A stretch of DNA of 64,000 nt, from positions 152,263 to 216,262 of the forward strand of contig JBIQJI010000002.1 in the NCBI GenBank assembly GCA_044507605.1, given 5' to 3'. Shown one piece after another: positions 51,065 to 59,923 of this stretch. Position numbers and translations under genes: made by a program. Position 1 is the first letter of the stretch; every line of letters starts with the position of its first letter. Source of the DNA: Thermopolyspora sp044507605. GTDB lineage: Bacteria; Actinomycetota; Actinomycetes; Streptosporangiales; Streptosporangiaceae. The notes beneath the pieces are model-generated. The model ran no database searches, had not been told where the DNA came from, and saw only the letters and a program-made list of their open reading frames with translations.

Positions 51065-53379
51065 ATCCCGGCCTCGGGGGTGGGGCCGGTGTGCAGCGGC
51101 ATCGCCGGGGGCTGGCGGCGGCGCCGCCGGTTGCGGGCGGGCTCCGGCGTTCGGCCCGGTCCGGGTGGCGCGCCGTGGCGCAGCAGCCTGACGGGCCGCT
51201 CCTCCAGCGGCCGCTGCAGCTCGTAGGGGTCGCGGATGCCGCTCGCCCGCCGGCGGCGCTCGACGCCGCGCGACCGCAGCGCCGAGACGATCACCAGCAG
51301 GATGACCCCCGCCCAGATCAGGTTCATCGGCTTGACGAAGCGCTTGGCCTTGACCCAGAACGACGAGGTGTCGTGCCACCGTTCGGTGTCGTTGTTGTGG
51401 ACGTAGAGGTCGCCGTGGGCGCGGGCGACGCTGATCGCGCTGGTGCCGGAGCCGGCGACGGTGTTGCGGGTGACCTCGGTGGCCCCGGTGTCGCCGACCA
51501 GGGTGATGCCGTGGGCCTTGGGCCTGACCAGGGTCGTGACCCGGTTGCCGATGATCACGCCGTCGGAGTCGCGCAGGTAGATCCCGGTGACGGTCTTGGT
51601 GATGGTGTTGCCGGCGACCCGGGCACCGGTCGCGCCGTCGCGCAGCGCGATGGCCTGGCGGGCCTGGCCGGTGAGCCGGTTGCCGGAGATCTGCACCCCG
51701 CTGGCGCCGTCGCGCACCACGATGCCCATGTCGCCGCCGACGACCTCGCTGGTCTGCACGGCCAGCCGGCTGCCGCCGAGCACCTCGATGCCGTACCTGG
51801 TGTTGTCTCGGGCGACGCTGTTGCTGACGGAGCTGTCGCCGTAGACGGCGAGCGATTCGCCGCTCGCCGACGGGCCGTGGGCGAGCGCCCGCCCGTTGAG
51901 CGTGTAGCCGTTGCGGCCGTTGTCCTGCGCGAGGCAGTCGGTGATGCGCACCTTCTCGGTCGCCCGTGACAGCACGAACCCGTCGCCGCCGCTGCCGATC
52001 ACCTTGGTGTTCTCGATCGTGGCGTTCTTCGCGAACCGGTGCATGAACACGCCGTGCACCAGGCTGTCGACGATCTTGTTGCTGATGATCTGCGTCTGGT
52101 TCGAGCCCGACACGAACAGCCCGTAGGCGTCGCCGGTGATGACGCTGTGCCGGATCGACCCGGAGACCAGCTCGTCGGCGCGCACGTGCGAGGCGGTGCC
52201 GGGACCGATCGGGCTGGTCTCGACGTCGCCGAAGTTGCTGCCGCCCCGCTCCGACCCCGCGTTGGCCAGCCGGTCACGCTTGTCCTGGTGGCGCTGCGCC
52301 TTGTCGCGGTGCCGGTAGACGCTGGCCGGCCGGTCGGTGCCGGTGAGCGCGATGCCGCCGGTGCGGCCGCTCCAGAAGCCCAGATAGGAGACGTGGGCGT
52401 ACGTCATCGCGAAGGTGCCGCCGACGGCCCGGATGTAGGCGCGGCCGTCGGTGACCTTCTTGTCCGGCTTGTGGGTGCGGACGTCCCAGCTGGTGATCCG
52501 CACCGGCTTCTTGGCGGTGCCCTTGATCTCGATGGTGCCGCCGAACGCCACGATCGAGCTGAACGACCCGGGCAGGCTGCCCATGCGCAGCGTCAGCGGG
52601 CCGCGCAGCAGCAGCGTCGCCCCGTCGGCCACGAAGACGTGCACGCCGAGCAGATAGGAGCCGTCCTTGAGCCGCCGCAGGTAGCGGCCCCGCTCGACGG
52701 CCATCAGGTCCTTGATGGTGTACGGCGCCTCGGTGGCCCTGGCCGGCAGCACCAGGGTCCTGCCGTGCGCCGACGCGAAGACCTGCGGCTGCTTGCGCTG
52801 CGCGGCGGCGATGCCGCCGACCTGCAGCAGGGCGGTGAGCGCGGCGCGGACCTCGACGATGCGCTGGTCCTCGACGTCCACGAGCATCGCCTGCGCTTCG
52901 GCGTCGCCGGCCGAGAGCGTGCCGGCCTTCAGCACGTCGTCGTCGGCCATCACCGCGTCCTCCAGCGGCCCGGTGTCGGTCGCGGCGTCGGCATCGGACG
53001 GGGAGTCGTGCGCGGGGCCCGAGGTGGGCCGGGGATCGGGGGTGTCCGCCGAGCCGCGGTCGTCTTTGCGGGCCGGGCCGGTCGTGGGGGTGGCGGACGC
53101 CTCCTCGGTGGCCTCCTCGTCGGGCCGGTCCGCCGCCGGAGTGGGCTCGGCGCTCTCCTGCTGCGCCGGCTCGGCCTGCTGCTCCCGCTCCGGCTCCTCG
53201 CCGGCCGAGGGTGACGGTTCGACCGTGCCGGGCGCGGGCGAGCCGATCACCGAGACCACGCCGGAGCCGTCGGGCGGCGGGCTGGGCGCCGCGGCCGCCG
53301 CGGGATCGTTCCACAGACCGAGCAGAGCCACGGCCGTCAGGAGGGCGGACACCTGGAGGGCGGACAGCGCGCGCCTCAT
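51061..53379 (-). CDS. Double-anchored beta-helix protein with long Pro/Glu-rich linker (paralogue)
   Basis: The 772-residue protein has an N-terminal hydrophobic signal (ALSALQVSALLTAVALLGL). About 110 low-complexity Pro/Glu/Ala/Thr residues follow, then the same conserved domain as its neighbour (SYLLGVHVFVADGATLLLRG; ITSWDVRTHKPDKKVTDGRA; YLGFWSGRTGGIALTGTDRP). Beta-helix coils (IISNKIVDSLVHGVFMHRF) and the shared C-terminal TM helix (PMNLIWAGVILLVIVSALRS) with DPYELQRPLEERPVR complete it. It starts 2 nt after the synthase stop. Duplication followed by divergence of the linker explains the pair. Confidence 0.87.
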   Translation of the reverse strand: MRRALSALQVSALLTAVALLGLWNDPAAAAAPSPPPDGSGVVSVIGSPAPGTVEPSPSAGEEPEREQQAEPAQQESAEPTPAADRPDEEATEEASATPTTGPARKDDRGSADTPDPRPTSGPAHDSPSDADAATDTGPLEDAVMADDDVLKAGTLSAGDAEAQAMLVDVEDQRIVEVRAALTALLQVGGIAAAQRKQPQVFASAHGRTLVLPARATEAPYTIKDLMAVERGRYLRRLKDGSYLLGVHVFVADGATLLLRGPLTLRMGSLPGSFSSIVAFGGTIEIKGTAKKPVRITSWDVRTHKPDKKVTDGRAYIRAVGGTFAMTYAHVSYLGFWSGRTGGIALTGTDRPASVYRHRDKAQRHQDKRDRLANAGSERGGSNFGDVETSPIGPGTASHVRADELVSGSIRHSVITGDAYGLFVSGSNQTQIISNKIVDSLVHGVFMHRFAKNATIENTKVIGSGGDGFVLSRATEKVRITDCLAQDNGRNGYTLNGRALAHGPSASGESLAVYGDSSVSNSVARDNTRYGIEVLGGSRLAVQTSEVVGGDMGIVVRDGASGVQISGNRLTGQARQAIALRDGATGARVAGNTITKTVTGIYLRDSDGVIIGNRVTTLVRPKAHGITLVGDTGATEVTRNTVAGSGTSAISVARAHGDLYVHNNDTERWHDTSSFWVKAKRFVKPMNLIWAGVILLVIVSALRSRGVERRRRASGIRDPYELQRPLEERPVRLLRHGAPPGPGRTPEPARNRRRRRQPPAMPLHTGPTPEAGI

Positions 53380-53381
53380 CC

Positions 53382-54644
53382 TCAGACCATCCCCTTGAGG
53401 GTGGCGGCGCTCTGCCCGGCGCCGCCCATCTGGTCCGCGGTGCGGGTCAGCCAGCCCTGCTTGTTCATGGTCAGGAACGCCCACAGCTTGATCGGCAGCG
53501 CGATCATGATGACCACGAGGCACACCAGCGGCAGCAGCACGATCTCCGAGGGGTGCCGCCGCAGGTGCGACCAGCCGCGCAGGCCCCGGCCGACGATCAG
53601 CCAGCCGACCGCCAGCCCGATGCCCGCGGGGGTGAGCTCCAGCCGGCTGAAGAACAGGTAGGCGAGCGTGATGCCCATGGTCACCGGGGTGAGCAGGATC
53701 TGCAGCACGGTCACCTTGGTGACCAGCGGCGTCTTCCACAGCCACCCCTTCCATAACGCCGTCAGGTAGCAGCGGTAGGAGTTGCGGCTCCACCGGACCC
53801 GCTGCTTGACGAAGGCGCGGAAGGAGTCGGGGAACATCGAGATCGCGCGGGCCGACGACTGGTGCACGGTCTTGTACCCCGAGGCGAGCACGAGCCAGGT
53901 GAGCCGCCCGTCGTCGCCGGCGATGCACCGGCGGCCGAGGAAGAACTCGTTCTCCAGGTGGGTGACGACCGGCAGGATGGCCGAGCGCCGGTAGGCGGCG
54001 GTCCGCCCGGACAGGCAGGCCACGCCGCCCCTGCTGCCCATGGCCGGCACGTAGTCGTAGTAGCGGAGGTTGACCAGCCAGTCGGCGATGCGCCGCCAGA
54101 CGCTGGTGGTGCGCTGGTAAACGTTCTGCTGGGTGCCGACACCGCCCACCGTCGGGTCCTCGAAGGGCATCTGCACGGCTTCCAGCAGGCCGGGCTGCCA
54201 CCAGGTGTCGGAGTCGGCGAAGACCACGATCTCGTAGCGGGCCGCCCGGATGCCGACCCCCAGCGCCGAGCGTTTGCCCGCGTGCTCGTACACCAGCACG
54301 CGCAGCCGCGGGTCGTCGATCTCCCGCAGCTTCGCGTGGCACTCGGTGTCGGCGACGTCGACGACGATGATCACTTCGTTGGGGTTCTGCGACAGCCAGC
54401 TCCCCAGGCAGCGCACCAGGATCTCGGGGTCCTCGCGGTAGGAGGGGATCACCACCGAGGTCGTGGTGCGGTAGCCGTTCACGATCGGCTTGGCCAGCCT
54501 CGACAGCACCACCCGGTAGAGCCACAGCCCCCAGACCAGCAGGCCGGCCAGGCCCAGGGGGATGATCTGCCGCCACGATCCGTTGGCGCCCGCCTTGACC
54601 GCCCATTCGTAGGCAGCGTCGAGCCAGTTCGAAACATCCCCCAC
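53382..54644 (-). CDS. Processive family-2 glycosyltransferase (hyaluronan/alginate-synthase-like)
   Basis: The ~420-residue membrane synthase has an N-terminal TM segment (IIPLGLAGLLVWGLWLYRVV) and a GT-A domain with SVVIPSYRED, VVDVADTE, FADSDTWW and AGDDGRLTW. The processivity motif QRVRWSRN is present, followed by three to four C-terminal TM helices. This is the layout of hyaluronan, chitin and alginate synthases. The GTG at 54644 follows AGGAGGG closely; a start at 54698 is possible but less likely. It is the first gene of the operon, so UDP-glucuronate from the terminal dehydrogenase may be its donor. Confidence 0.9.
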   Translation of the reverse strand: MGDVSNWLDAAYEWAVKAGANGSWRQIIPLGLAGLLVWGLWLYRVVLSRLAKPIVNGYRTTTSVVIPSYREDPEILVRCLGSWLSQNPNEVIIVVDVADTECHAKLREIDDPRLRVLVYEHAGKRSALGVGIRAARYEIVVFADSDTWWQPGLLEAVQMPFEDPTVGGVGTQQNVYQRTTSVWRRIADWLVNLRYYDYVPAMGSRGGVACLSGRTAAYRRSAILPVVTHLENEFFLGRRCIAGDDGRLTWLVLASGYKTVHQSSARAISMFPDSFRAFVKQRVRWSRNSYRCYLTALWKGWLWKTPLVTKVTVLQILLTPVTMGITLAYLFFSRLELTPAGIGLAVGWLIVGRGLRGWSHLRRHPSEIVLLPLVCLVVIMIALPIKLWAFLTMNKQGWLTRTADQMGGAGQSAATLKGMV

Positions 54645-54724
54645 GAACCCTCCTGGGCTTCCCCATCTGCCCACGCGATCCGGGGCATGTCGCACCACAG
54701 CAGCAGAAGGGAAAATAGGGGACT

Positions 54725-54890
54725 GTGTGGATCAAAAACAGATGGACCGCTCCAATCGTTATCCACACGCACCCTGACTGATCACTTGAAACGTCAGGTA
54801 AGCATCACGCTGCGCGATGGGCCGAACGCGAAGATCACCACACTGCGGTAATACGCCACGCACGGTGATCGGCCCATCGGTGATCGGCCC
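54725..54890. promoter_or_regulatory. Exopolysaccharide operon leader: long dyad and 15-bp-spaced tandem repeat
   Basis: In the 254-bp region upstream of the synthase, GTGTGGAT (54725-54732) is mirrored by ATCCACAC (54761-54768). The intervening sequence is AT-rich and a likely promoter area. Further out, CGGTGATCGGCCC occurs twice at 15-bp spacing (54863-54875, 54878-54890), next to the end of the CatC-like gene. These may be operators. The outer repeat could instead serve as a stop signal for the convergently placed gene end. Confidence 0.35.
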
Positions 54891-54898
54891 TGAACGGG

Positions 54899-55174
54899 TC
54901 AGGCCTCCTGCGGGTGGGTGGCCAGCGGCTCGACCGTCACGTCCATCCACGGGAACTGCGGCAGCGACGACAGCGCCTCGTGCAGGGCCGTGGCGTCGGG
55001 CGCCTCCCACAGGCCGACGACCGCGCGCCGGCCCGGCACCCGCCAGAGCCGCTTCAGCAGGCCGTCGTGGCGCAACTGCATGGCCCGTGCCCGCTCCGCC
55101 GCCTTCAGCCGCTCGCGCTCGGCGTCGTCCATGCTGTCGGGCAGGCGGGTCTCGAAGCGGACAAGGAACTCCAT
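54899..55174 (-). CDS. catC: Muconolactone delta-isomerase-like protein
   Basis: The 91-residue protein matches CatC in length and pattern: MEFLVRFETRLP, then LWRVPGRRAVVGLWEAPDAT, then LHEALSSLPQFPWMDVTVEP. CatC isomerises muconolactone to 3-oxoadipate enol-lactone in the catechol ortho pathway. GGAGG precedes ATG 55174 by 5 nt. No CatA or CatB is in the window, so the enzyme may instead act on a lactone of the methoxyaromatic pathway nearby. It diverges from the sensor kinase gene across a region containing the shared operator-like site. Confidence 0.88.
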   Translation of the reverse strand: MEFLVRFETRLPDSMDDAERERLKAAERARAMQLRHDGLLKRLWRVPGRRAVVGLWEAPDATALHEALSSLPQFPWMDVTVEPLATHPQEA

Positions 55175-55282
55175 CACGGCCTCCGACCGGTCACCGTCAC
55201 CGGCTTCGACTCTAAAGGGCCCGCCGCCCCGGCGTGATGCGACGACCGGCCACGCCACCGCGTGACCTGCGGAGCCACCGGC

Positions 55283-55298
55283 TACGTCAATTGTCCTA
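55283..55298. promoter_or_regulatory. Operator-like site 1, TACGTC-N3-TGWC..A motif
   Basis: The 16 bases TACGTCAATTGTCCTA form an imperfect inverted repeat. The same motif occurs at 57806 and 59765. It lies between the divergent catC-like and sensor kinase genes, so it could control both. The most economical regulator is the LuxR-type response regulator encoded at 57098. Confidence 0.6.
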
Positions 55299-55445
55299 TC
55301 CTGCCCGCGGACGTGGGCCGGACTGGTGCCTTCGGCGGCGAACGGCGGCATGATGGATGTCGATGACGTGCGACGACGCCGCATCCGGCGAGCCCGCGCG
55401 AGCGGACCCGGGCGGGCTGCGGACCAAGCGAGGAGGACGTCGGCA

Positions 55446-57101
55446 GTGGACGACCGCGCGCCCGGGCGACGCGACGATCCCGCGGCCCCGGCGACCCAGG
55501 CGGAAGACCGGGCGGACGGCCCGCCGGTCTTCGACGCCGGCACGCTCCTGGAGCGCATGCCCGACGGTCTCGCGGTGATCGACGCCGACGGGCGCTTCGT
55601 CCAGGCCAACCCCGCGGCGCTGTCGCTGTGCGGGCTCGGCGCCGATGACATCGCAGGCACCCTGTCGCCGTTCCCGGCCGACCGGCCGGGCGAGACCCGC
55701 GACCTGGCCGACGGCGAGGCCGTCACCGTGTGGGAACCCCCTACGGGGCCCCGGCGCGAGCTGGCGTACCGCATCAGCCGGCTGACCGGCAGCGGCGACC
55801 GTCTCGTGGCGTTCCGCGACGTCACCGAAAGCCGCCTGCATCAGCGCCGGCTCACCGCCATCGCCAGGACGGCCAGCCGCGTCGCGGCCAAACGGTCGCT
55901 GAGCAGCACCCTGGACGCCCTCGCGAACGAGGTGCTGGAGGCCGACGCCCTCGCCAGCGTGCAGATCCTCACCGTCAACGCCACCAACGAGCGCTTCCAG
56001 GTCATGGGCACCTCCGGCTTCGGCCACGAGGCCGACTTCTTCGACCTGCTCATCGACTGCGCCGAGCGCGGCGCCAACCTGTGCATGATCGACGCGTTCA
56101 CGTCGCGCAAACCGGTCGTGGTCCCCCACCGGTACGACGTGATCATGTCGGATCCCGCGTGGGAGCCGCTGCAGGACTACATGCGCCACCCCAAGTGGGA
56201 CTGGTTCGCGAGCGTGCCGCTGATGGTGCGCGGCGAGCCCGTCGGCATCCTCAACGCCTTCTTCGCGCCCGGCCAGGAAATCGGCGGCACCACCCTCGAC
56301 TTCCTGCTGGCGATGGCCGAGCAGGCCGCGCAGGCCGTCGACTACGCCGCGCTGCTCGAACGCGAGCGGGGCGTCGCGCGGCGGGAGGAGCGCCAGCGGC
56401 TGGCCCGCGACCTGCACGACTCGGTGGTGCAGCAGGTCTTCTCGATGAGCATGCAGGCCGAGTCGCTCGGCATGCAGTCGGGCCGCGACACGGTCGTCGA
56501 CTCGGCGTACGTCACGCGGGTCGCCAAGGAGCTCGGCCAGATCTCCAAGGCGGTGCTGACCGACCTGCGGGCCATGGTGGCCGACCTGCACCCCACGGCC
56601 CTCGCCGGCCAGGGGCTCGTCGCGGCCCTCGACACCCTGGCCGAGTCGACGATCGGCCGCACCGGGTTCGACGTGCGGCTGTCGATCGACGACCCCCACG
56701 ACGAGCTCGACGACCTCGAAGGGGAGATCCGCGAGGACGCCTACCGCGTCATCGCGGAGGCGCTGCACAACAGCGTCAAACACTCCCACGGCTCGGTCGT
56801 CACCATCAGCGTGGAGCTGACCGGGCGGGGCACGCAGCGGCGGCTGATCTGCGAGGTCGCCGACGACGGGCAGGGCCTGCCGGCGGCGCAGACCGACCTG
56901 CCCGCCGAGGAGGGCGGCTTCGGCATGACGGCCATGAAGGAACGCGCCGACCGGTGGCGGGGCGTGCTCACCACCCGCTCCAGCCCCGGCCAGGGCACCG
57001 TCGTCCGCCTCGTCCTGCCCCTGCCGGCGTCGCTGACGGTGGGGCTGCACGGCGTGCCGGCCCGGCACGAACGATCACCGAAAGCCCGAGGATCAGCATG
57101 A
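55446..57101 (+). CDS. PAS/GAF soluble sensor histidine kinase
   Basis: From GTG 55446 (AGGAGG 9 nt upstream) the protein has ~551 residues. A PAS domain begins the core (LLERMPDGLAVIDADGRFVQ), then GAF (about 130-300; DALASVQILTVNATNERFQV). The HisKA_3 H-box is ERQRLARDLHDSVVQQVFSM and a HATPase domain follows (AEALHNSVKHSHGSVVTISV; EEGGFGMTAMKERADRW). No transmembrane segment is seen, so it senses a cytosolic signal, possibly an aromatic ligand or its activated form. A longer start at 55350 is possible but its SD is poor. It is ATGA-coupled to its response regulator. Confidence 0.93.
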   Translation: MDDRAPGRRDDPAAPATQAEDRADGPPVFDAGTLLERMPDGLAVIDADGRFVQANPAALSLCGLGADDIAGTLSPFPADRPGETRDLADGEAVTVWEPPTGPRRELAYRISRLTGSGDRLVAFRDVTESRLHQRRLTAIARTASRVAAKRSLSSTLDALANEVLEADALASVQILTVNATNERFQVMGTSGFGHEADFFDLLIDCAERGANLCMIDAFTSRKPVVVPHRYDVIMSDPAWEPLQDYMRHPKWDWFASVPLMVRGEPVGILNAFFAPGQEIGGTTLDFLLAMAEQAAQAVDYAALLERERGVARREERQRLARDLHDSVVQQVFSMSMQAESLGMQSGRDTVVDSAYVTRVAKELGQISKAVLTDLRAMVADLHPTALAGQGLVAALDTLAESTIGRTGFDVRLSIDDPHDELDDLEGEIREDAYRVIAEALHNSVKHSHGSVVTISVELTGRGTQRRLICEVADDGQGLPAAQTDLPAEEGGFGMTAMKERADRWRGVLTTRSSPGQGTVVRLVLPLPASLTVGLHGVPARHERSPKARGSA

Positions 57102-57775
57102 CCAGCCAGCCCGAGACCGGCACCATCGGAGTCCTGGTGGTGGACGACCACGCGGTGGTCCGGCGCGGCGTCGTCGCCTACCTGGAGGCGCTCGACAACG
57201 TCGAGGTCGTCGGTGAGGCGGCCAACGGACGCGAGGCCATCGACTGCATCGAGTCGCTGAAGGTGCGGCGCCAGCCGCTGCCCCGGGTGGCGCTGATGGA
57301 CCTGCTCATGCCGAAGATGGACGGGGTCGAGGCGACGGCCGAGATCACCAAACGGTTCCCGACGGTCCGCGTGGTCATCTTGACCAGTTTCGGCGAGGTC
57401 GAACGCATCCACGCCGCCCTGGAGAGCGGCGCCGCGGGGTACCTGCTCAAGGACGCCGGCCCGTCCGAGGTCGCCGCCGCCATCTACGCCGCCGCCAACG
57501 ACGACGTGTTCCTCGACACGGCGGTGGCGCGGCGCCTCACCCAGAAGATGCGCGCGCCGCGCAGCGGAGTCGCCGGGCTGACCAAGCGCGAGCGCGACGT
57601 CCTCGTGCTGATCGCCCAGGGCCGGTCCAACCGCGAGATCGCCGCCGAGCTGGTGATCAGTGAGCGCACGGCCCGCACCCACGTGAGCAACCTGCTGGGC
57701 AAGCTCGGCCTGCGCTCCCGCACCCAGGCGGTCCTCGTCGCCATGCGCGAGGGCCTGGTCGACCCCCCGACCTGA
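57098..57775 (+). CDS. LuxR/NarL-family response regulator of aromatic catabolism locus
   Basis: The 225-residue protein has a receiver (IGVLVVDDHAVVRRGVVAYL; Asp in RVALMDLLMPKMDGV; Thr in VILTSFGEVERIHAALESGA; Lys in GYLLKDAG). The HTH is TKRERDVLVLIAQGRSNREI followed by ISERTARTHVSNLLGKLGL. It is coupled to the kinase by ATGA. The palindromic motif repeated upstream of this pair, the folate operon and the lig operon has the size expected for a dimeric NarL-type protein. I infer that it activates the local regulon. Confidence 0.93.
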   Translation: MTSQPETGTIGVLVVDDHAVVRRGVVAYLEALDNVEVVGEAANGREAIDCIESLKVRRQPLPRVALMDLLMPKMDGVEATAEITKRFPTVRVVILTSFGEVERIHAALESGAAGYLLKDAGPSEVAAAIYAAANDDVFLDTAVARRLTQKMRAPRSGVAGLTKRERDVLVLIAQGRSNREIAAELVISERTARTHVSNLLGKLGLRSRTQAVLVAMREGLVDPPT

Positions 57776-57805
57776 CCCCCACCCCACCGGCCCCGGCAGG
57801 TGTTC

Positions 57806-57821
57806 TACGTCACTTGTCGCA
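57806..57821 (+). promoter_or_regulatory. Operator-like site 2, upstream of MTHFR-purU operon
   Basis: TACGTCACTTGTCGCA shares 13 of 16 positions with the site at 55283. It lies 144 bp before the MTHFR ATG and 31 bp after the response regulator stop. The spacing to the start leaves room for a promoter downstream of the site. Confidence 0.6.
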
Positions 57822-57964
57822 GGCCACCCGCGACCGGCGTTCGCGGCGAATGCCGTCATCCGCGGCGTTTCCCGGGCCATGCCGCTGCCTACCGTGAGTC
57901 GAGGAGAGCCAGGCCCGGCTTTTCGTCCGGGCCGTGCCCGCCTCGACGAAAGGTCCGTTCCGCC

Positions 57965-58837
57965 ATGCCCTCTGGCCGGCAGGCGCTCGCCCAGGCGCTG
58001 AACGACATCAGCTACGAAATCCTCCCGTTCAGGAGCACCGAGGAGTCGGTGCTCACCCATGTTCCCCGTGGCATCGGGCTGACGGTCACCACGACCGAGG
58101 CGAAAGGGCTCGAACCCACCATCGGCCTCGCCACGCGTCTCGCCGGCGCCGGCTACTCGGTGGCCCCGCACGTCGCGGCGCGGCTGGTGCGGGACAAGCA
58201 GCACCTGGCCGACATCGTGGCCCGCCTGCGCGACGCCGGCGTCGACGGCGTCTTCGTGATCGCCGGTGACGCCGCCGAGCCCATCGGCTGCTTCCCCGAC
58301 GCGATCTCGCTGCTGGAGGTGCTGGAGGCGACCGGGCACCACTTCCGGCGCATCGGCATCGGCGGCTACCCCGAAGGCCACGGCAGCATCGCCCAGGAGC
58401 TCATCGACCGGGCGATCGAGCTCAAGGCGAAACACGCCACGCACATCGTCACCCAGCTGTGCTTCGACGCGGCCACGACGGTCGCCTGGGCGCGGCGCCT
58501 CAAGGAGCGCGGCGTCACGCTGCCGGTGCGGGTCGGCCTGCCCGGGGCCGTCGGCCGGCAGAAACTGATCCGCATCTCCGCCGGCCTGGGCCTCGGCCAG
58601 TCGGCCCGGTTCCTGAAAAAGCAGCAGAACCTGCTGTGGCGTTTCTTCCTGCCCGGCGGCTACCGCCCCGACCGGCTGGTCCGGCGCCTCACCCCGCACC
58701 TCTTCGAGCCCGGCGCGCACCTCGCCGGCTTTCACCTCTTCACGTTCAACGAGCTGGCGAAGACCGAGTCCTGGCGGCGCGCCCTGCTGGCCAGGGTCGG
58801 GGAGGCGTACGCCACCAGCAGTCAGGAGCACTCATGA
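57965..58837 (+). CDS. Methylenetetrahydrofolate reductase-like protein (MetF family)
   Basis: The 290-residue TIM-barrel protein has SYEILPFRSTEESVL at the start, VTTTEAKGLEPTIGLATRLA, FVIAGDAAEPIGCF and THIVTQLCFDAATTVAWARR, all MetF landmarks. Normally MetF reduces methylene-THF to methyl-THF. Beside a LigM-type demethylase it would run oxidatively, disposing of methyl-THF produced by demethylation. It is ATGA-coupled to purU. Its divergence from the usual MetF opening suggests a specialised catabolic copy rather than the methionine-pathway enzyme. Confidence 0.88.
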   Translation: MPSGRQALAQALNDISYEILPFRSTEESVLTHVPRGIGLTVTTTEAKGLEPTIGLATRLAGAGYSVAPHVAARLVRDKQHLADIVARLRDAGVDGVFVIAGDAAEPIGCFPDAISLLEVLEATGHHFRRIGIGGYPEGHGSIAQELIDRAIELKAKHATHIVTQLCFDAATTVAWARRLKERGVTLPVRVGLPGAVGRQKLIRISAGLGLGQSARFLKKQQNLLWRFFLPGGYRPDRLVRRLTPHLFEPGAHLAGFHLFTFNELAKTESWRRALLARVGEAYATSSQEHS

Positions 58838-59718
58838 CCGCGACCGCCGCGGCGGCCCAGTCCGCCGGCCAATGCGTCCTCATGCTGTCCTGCCCGGACA
58901 CCCCCGGCATCGTCTACGCGGTCGCCGGGTTCCTGTACGAGCGGCAGTGCACCATCGTGCAGAGCCAGCAGTTCGACGACCCCGACAGCGCCACCTTCTT
59001 CATGCGCGTCCAGTTCGCGCACGCCGAGGGGCGGGCGCTGCCGGTGGCCGACCTGCGGCGCGAGTTCGAGCAGGTGGCGGGCCGGTTCCAGATGACCTGG
59101 CGGCTCGTCGACGCCGACGAACGACAGCGTGTGCTGATCATGGTGAGCAAGCACGGGCACTGCCTCAACGACCTGCTCTACCGCAACTCCGTCGGGGAGC
59201 TCAACCTCGACATCGTGGCCGTCGTGTCCAACCATCCCGACCTGCGGTGGATGGCCGACAACTACGACGTGCCGTTCCACCACATTCCGGTCACCCGCGA
59301 CACCAAGCCGGAGGCGGAGGCCAGGCTGCTGGAGATCGTGACCGCGGAGCGGGTCGACCTGGTGGTCCTCGCCCGCTACATGCAGATCCTCTCGGCCGAC
59401 CTGTGCGAACACCTGGAGGGCCGCGCGATCAACATCCACCATTCGATGCTGCCGAGCTTCAAAGGCGCGCGGCCCTACCAGCAGGCGTACAACCGCGGCG
59501 TCAAGGTCATCGGCGCCACCGCGCACTACGTCACGGCCGACCTGGACGAAGGCCCGATCATCGAGCAGCAGATCGAACGGGTCGATCACTCCGTCGGCGT
59601 CGAGGAGTTCGTCGCGCTCGGCCGGGAGGTGGAATGCCAGGCGCTGGCCCGCGCCGTACGCTGGCACACCGAGAACCGGGTGGCGCTGAACGGCCACAAG
59701 ACCGTGGTGCTCCACTGA
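58834..59718 (+). CDS. purU: Formyltetrahydrofolate deformylase
   Basis: The 294-residue protein has an N-terminal ACT domain (VLMLSCPDTPGIVYAVAGF) and a formyltransferase-type catalytic domain with INIHHSMLPSFKGARPY, then GATAHYVTADLDEGPIIEQ. The Asn, His and Asp of the active site are present. It hydrolyses 10-formyl-THF to formate and THF. Coupled to the MTHFR gene and upstream of the LigM gene, it would regenerate free THF for repeated O-demethylation. Confidence 0.95.
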   Translation: MTATAAAAQSAGQCVLMLSCPDTPGIVYAVAGFLYERQCTIVQSQQFDDPDSATFFMRVQFAHAEGRALPVADLRREFEQVAGRFQMTWRLVDADERQRVLIMVSKHGHCLNDLLYRNSVGELNLDIVAVVSNHPDLRWMADNYDVPFHHIPVTRDTKPEAEARLLEIVTAERVDLVVLARYMQILSADLCEHLEGRAINIHHSMLPSFKGARPYQQAYNRGVKVIGATAHYVTADLDEGPIIEQQIERVDHSVGVEEFVALGREVECQALARAVRWHTENRVALNGHKTVVLH

Positions 59719-59764
59719 GCGGGCGCCGCGCCGAACGCCGCCACGACCACGGGCCCGGCCCGGT

Positions 59765-59780
59765 TACGTCGAATGACGTA
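59765..59780 (+). promoter_or_regulatory. Operator-like site 3, perfect palindrome upstream of lig operon
   Basis: TACGTC-GAAT-GACGTA is a perfect inverted repeat with 6-bp arms. It is the best copy of the motif also seen at 55283 and 57806. It lies 144 bp before the LigM-like ATG, the same distance as site 2 from its gene. This equal placement supports a real regulatory role. Confidence 0.68.
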
Positions 59781-59923
59781 GGGCACCTGCGACATCACGC
59801 CGCTTGTGGTCCAGTCATTCGCGAGTTACCACGAGTTTCCCCGCTGATTAGCGTCAACACACGGGTCCGGTGCGCCCCGACGGCGACGCCTCGCGAACCG
59901 CCCCACGATAACGAGGAGAGAGT

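Noticed and set aside
47885..51226. 1113-residue plus-strand open frame
   Set aside because: Antisense shadow spanning three beta-helix genes; composition biased and repetitive because the opposite strand encodes repeats.
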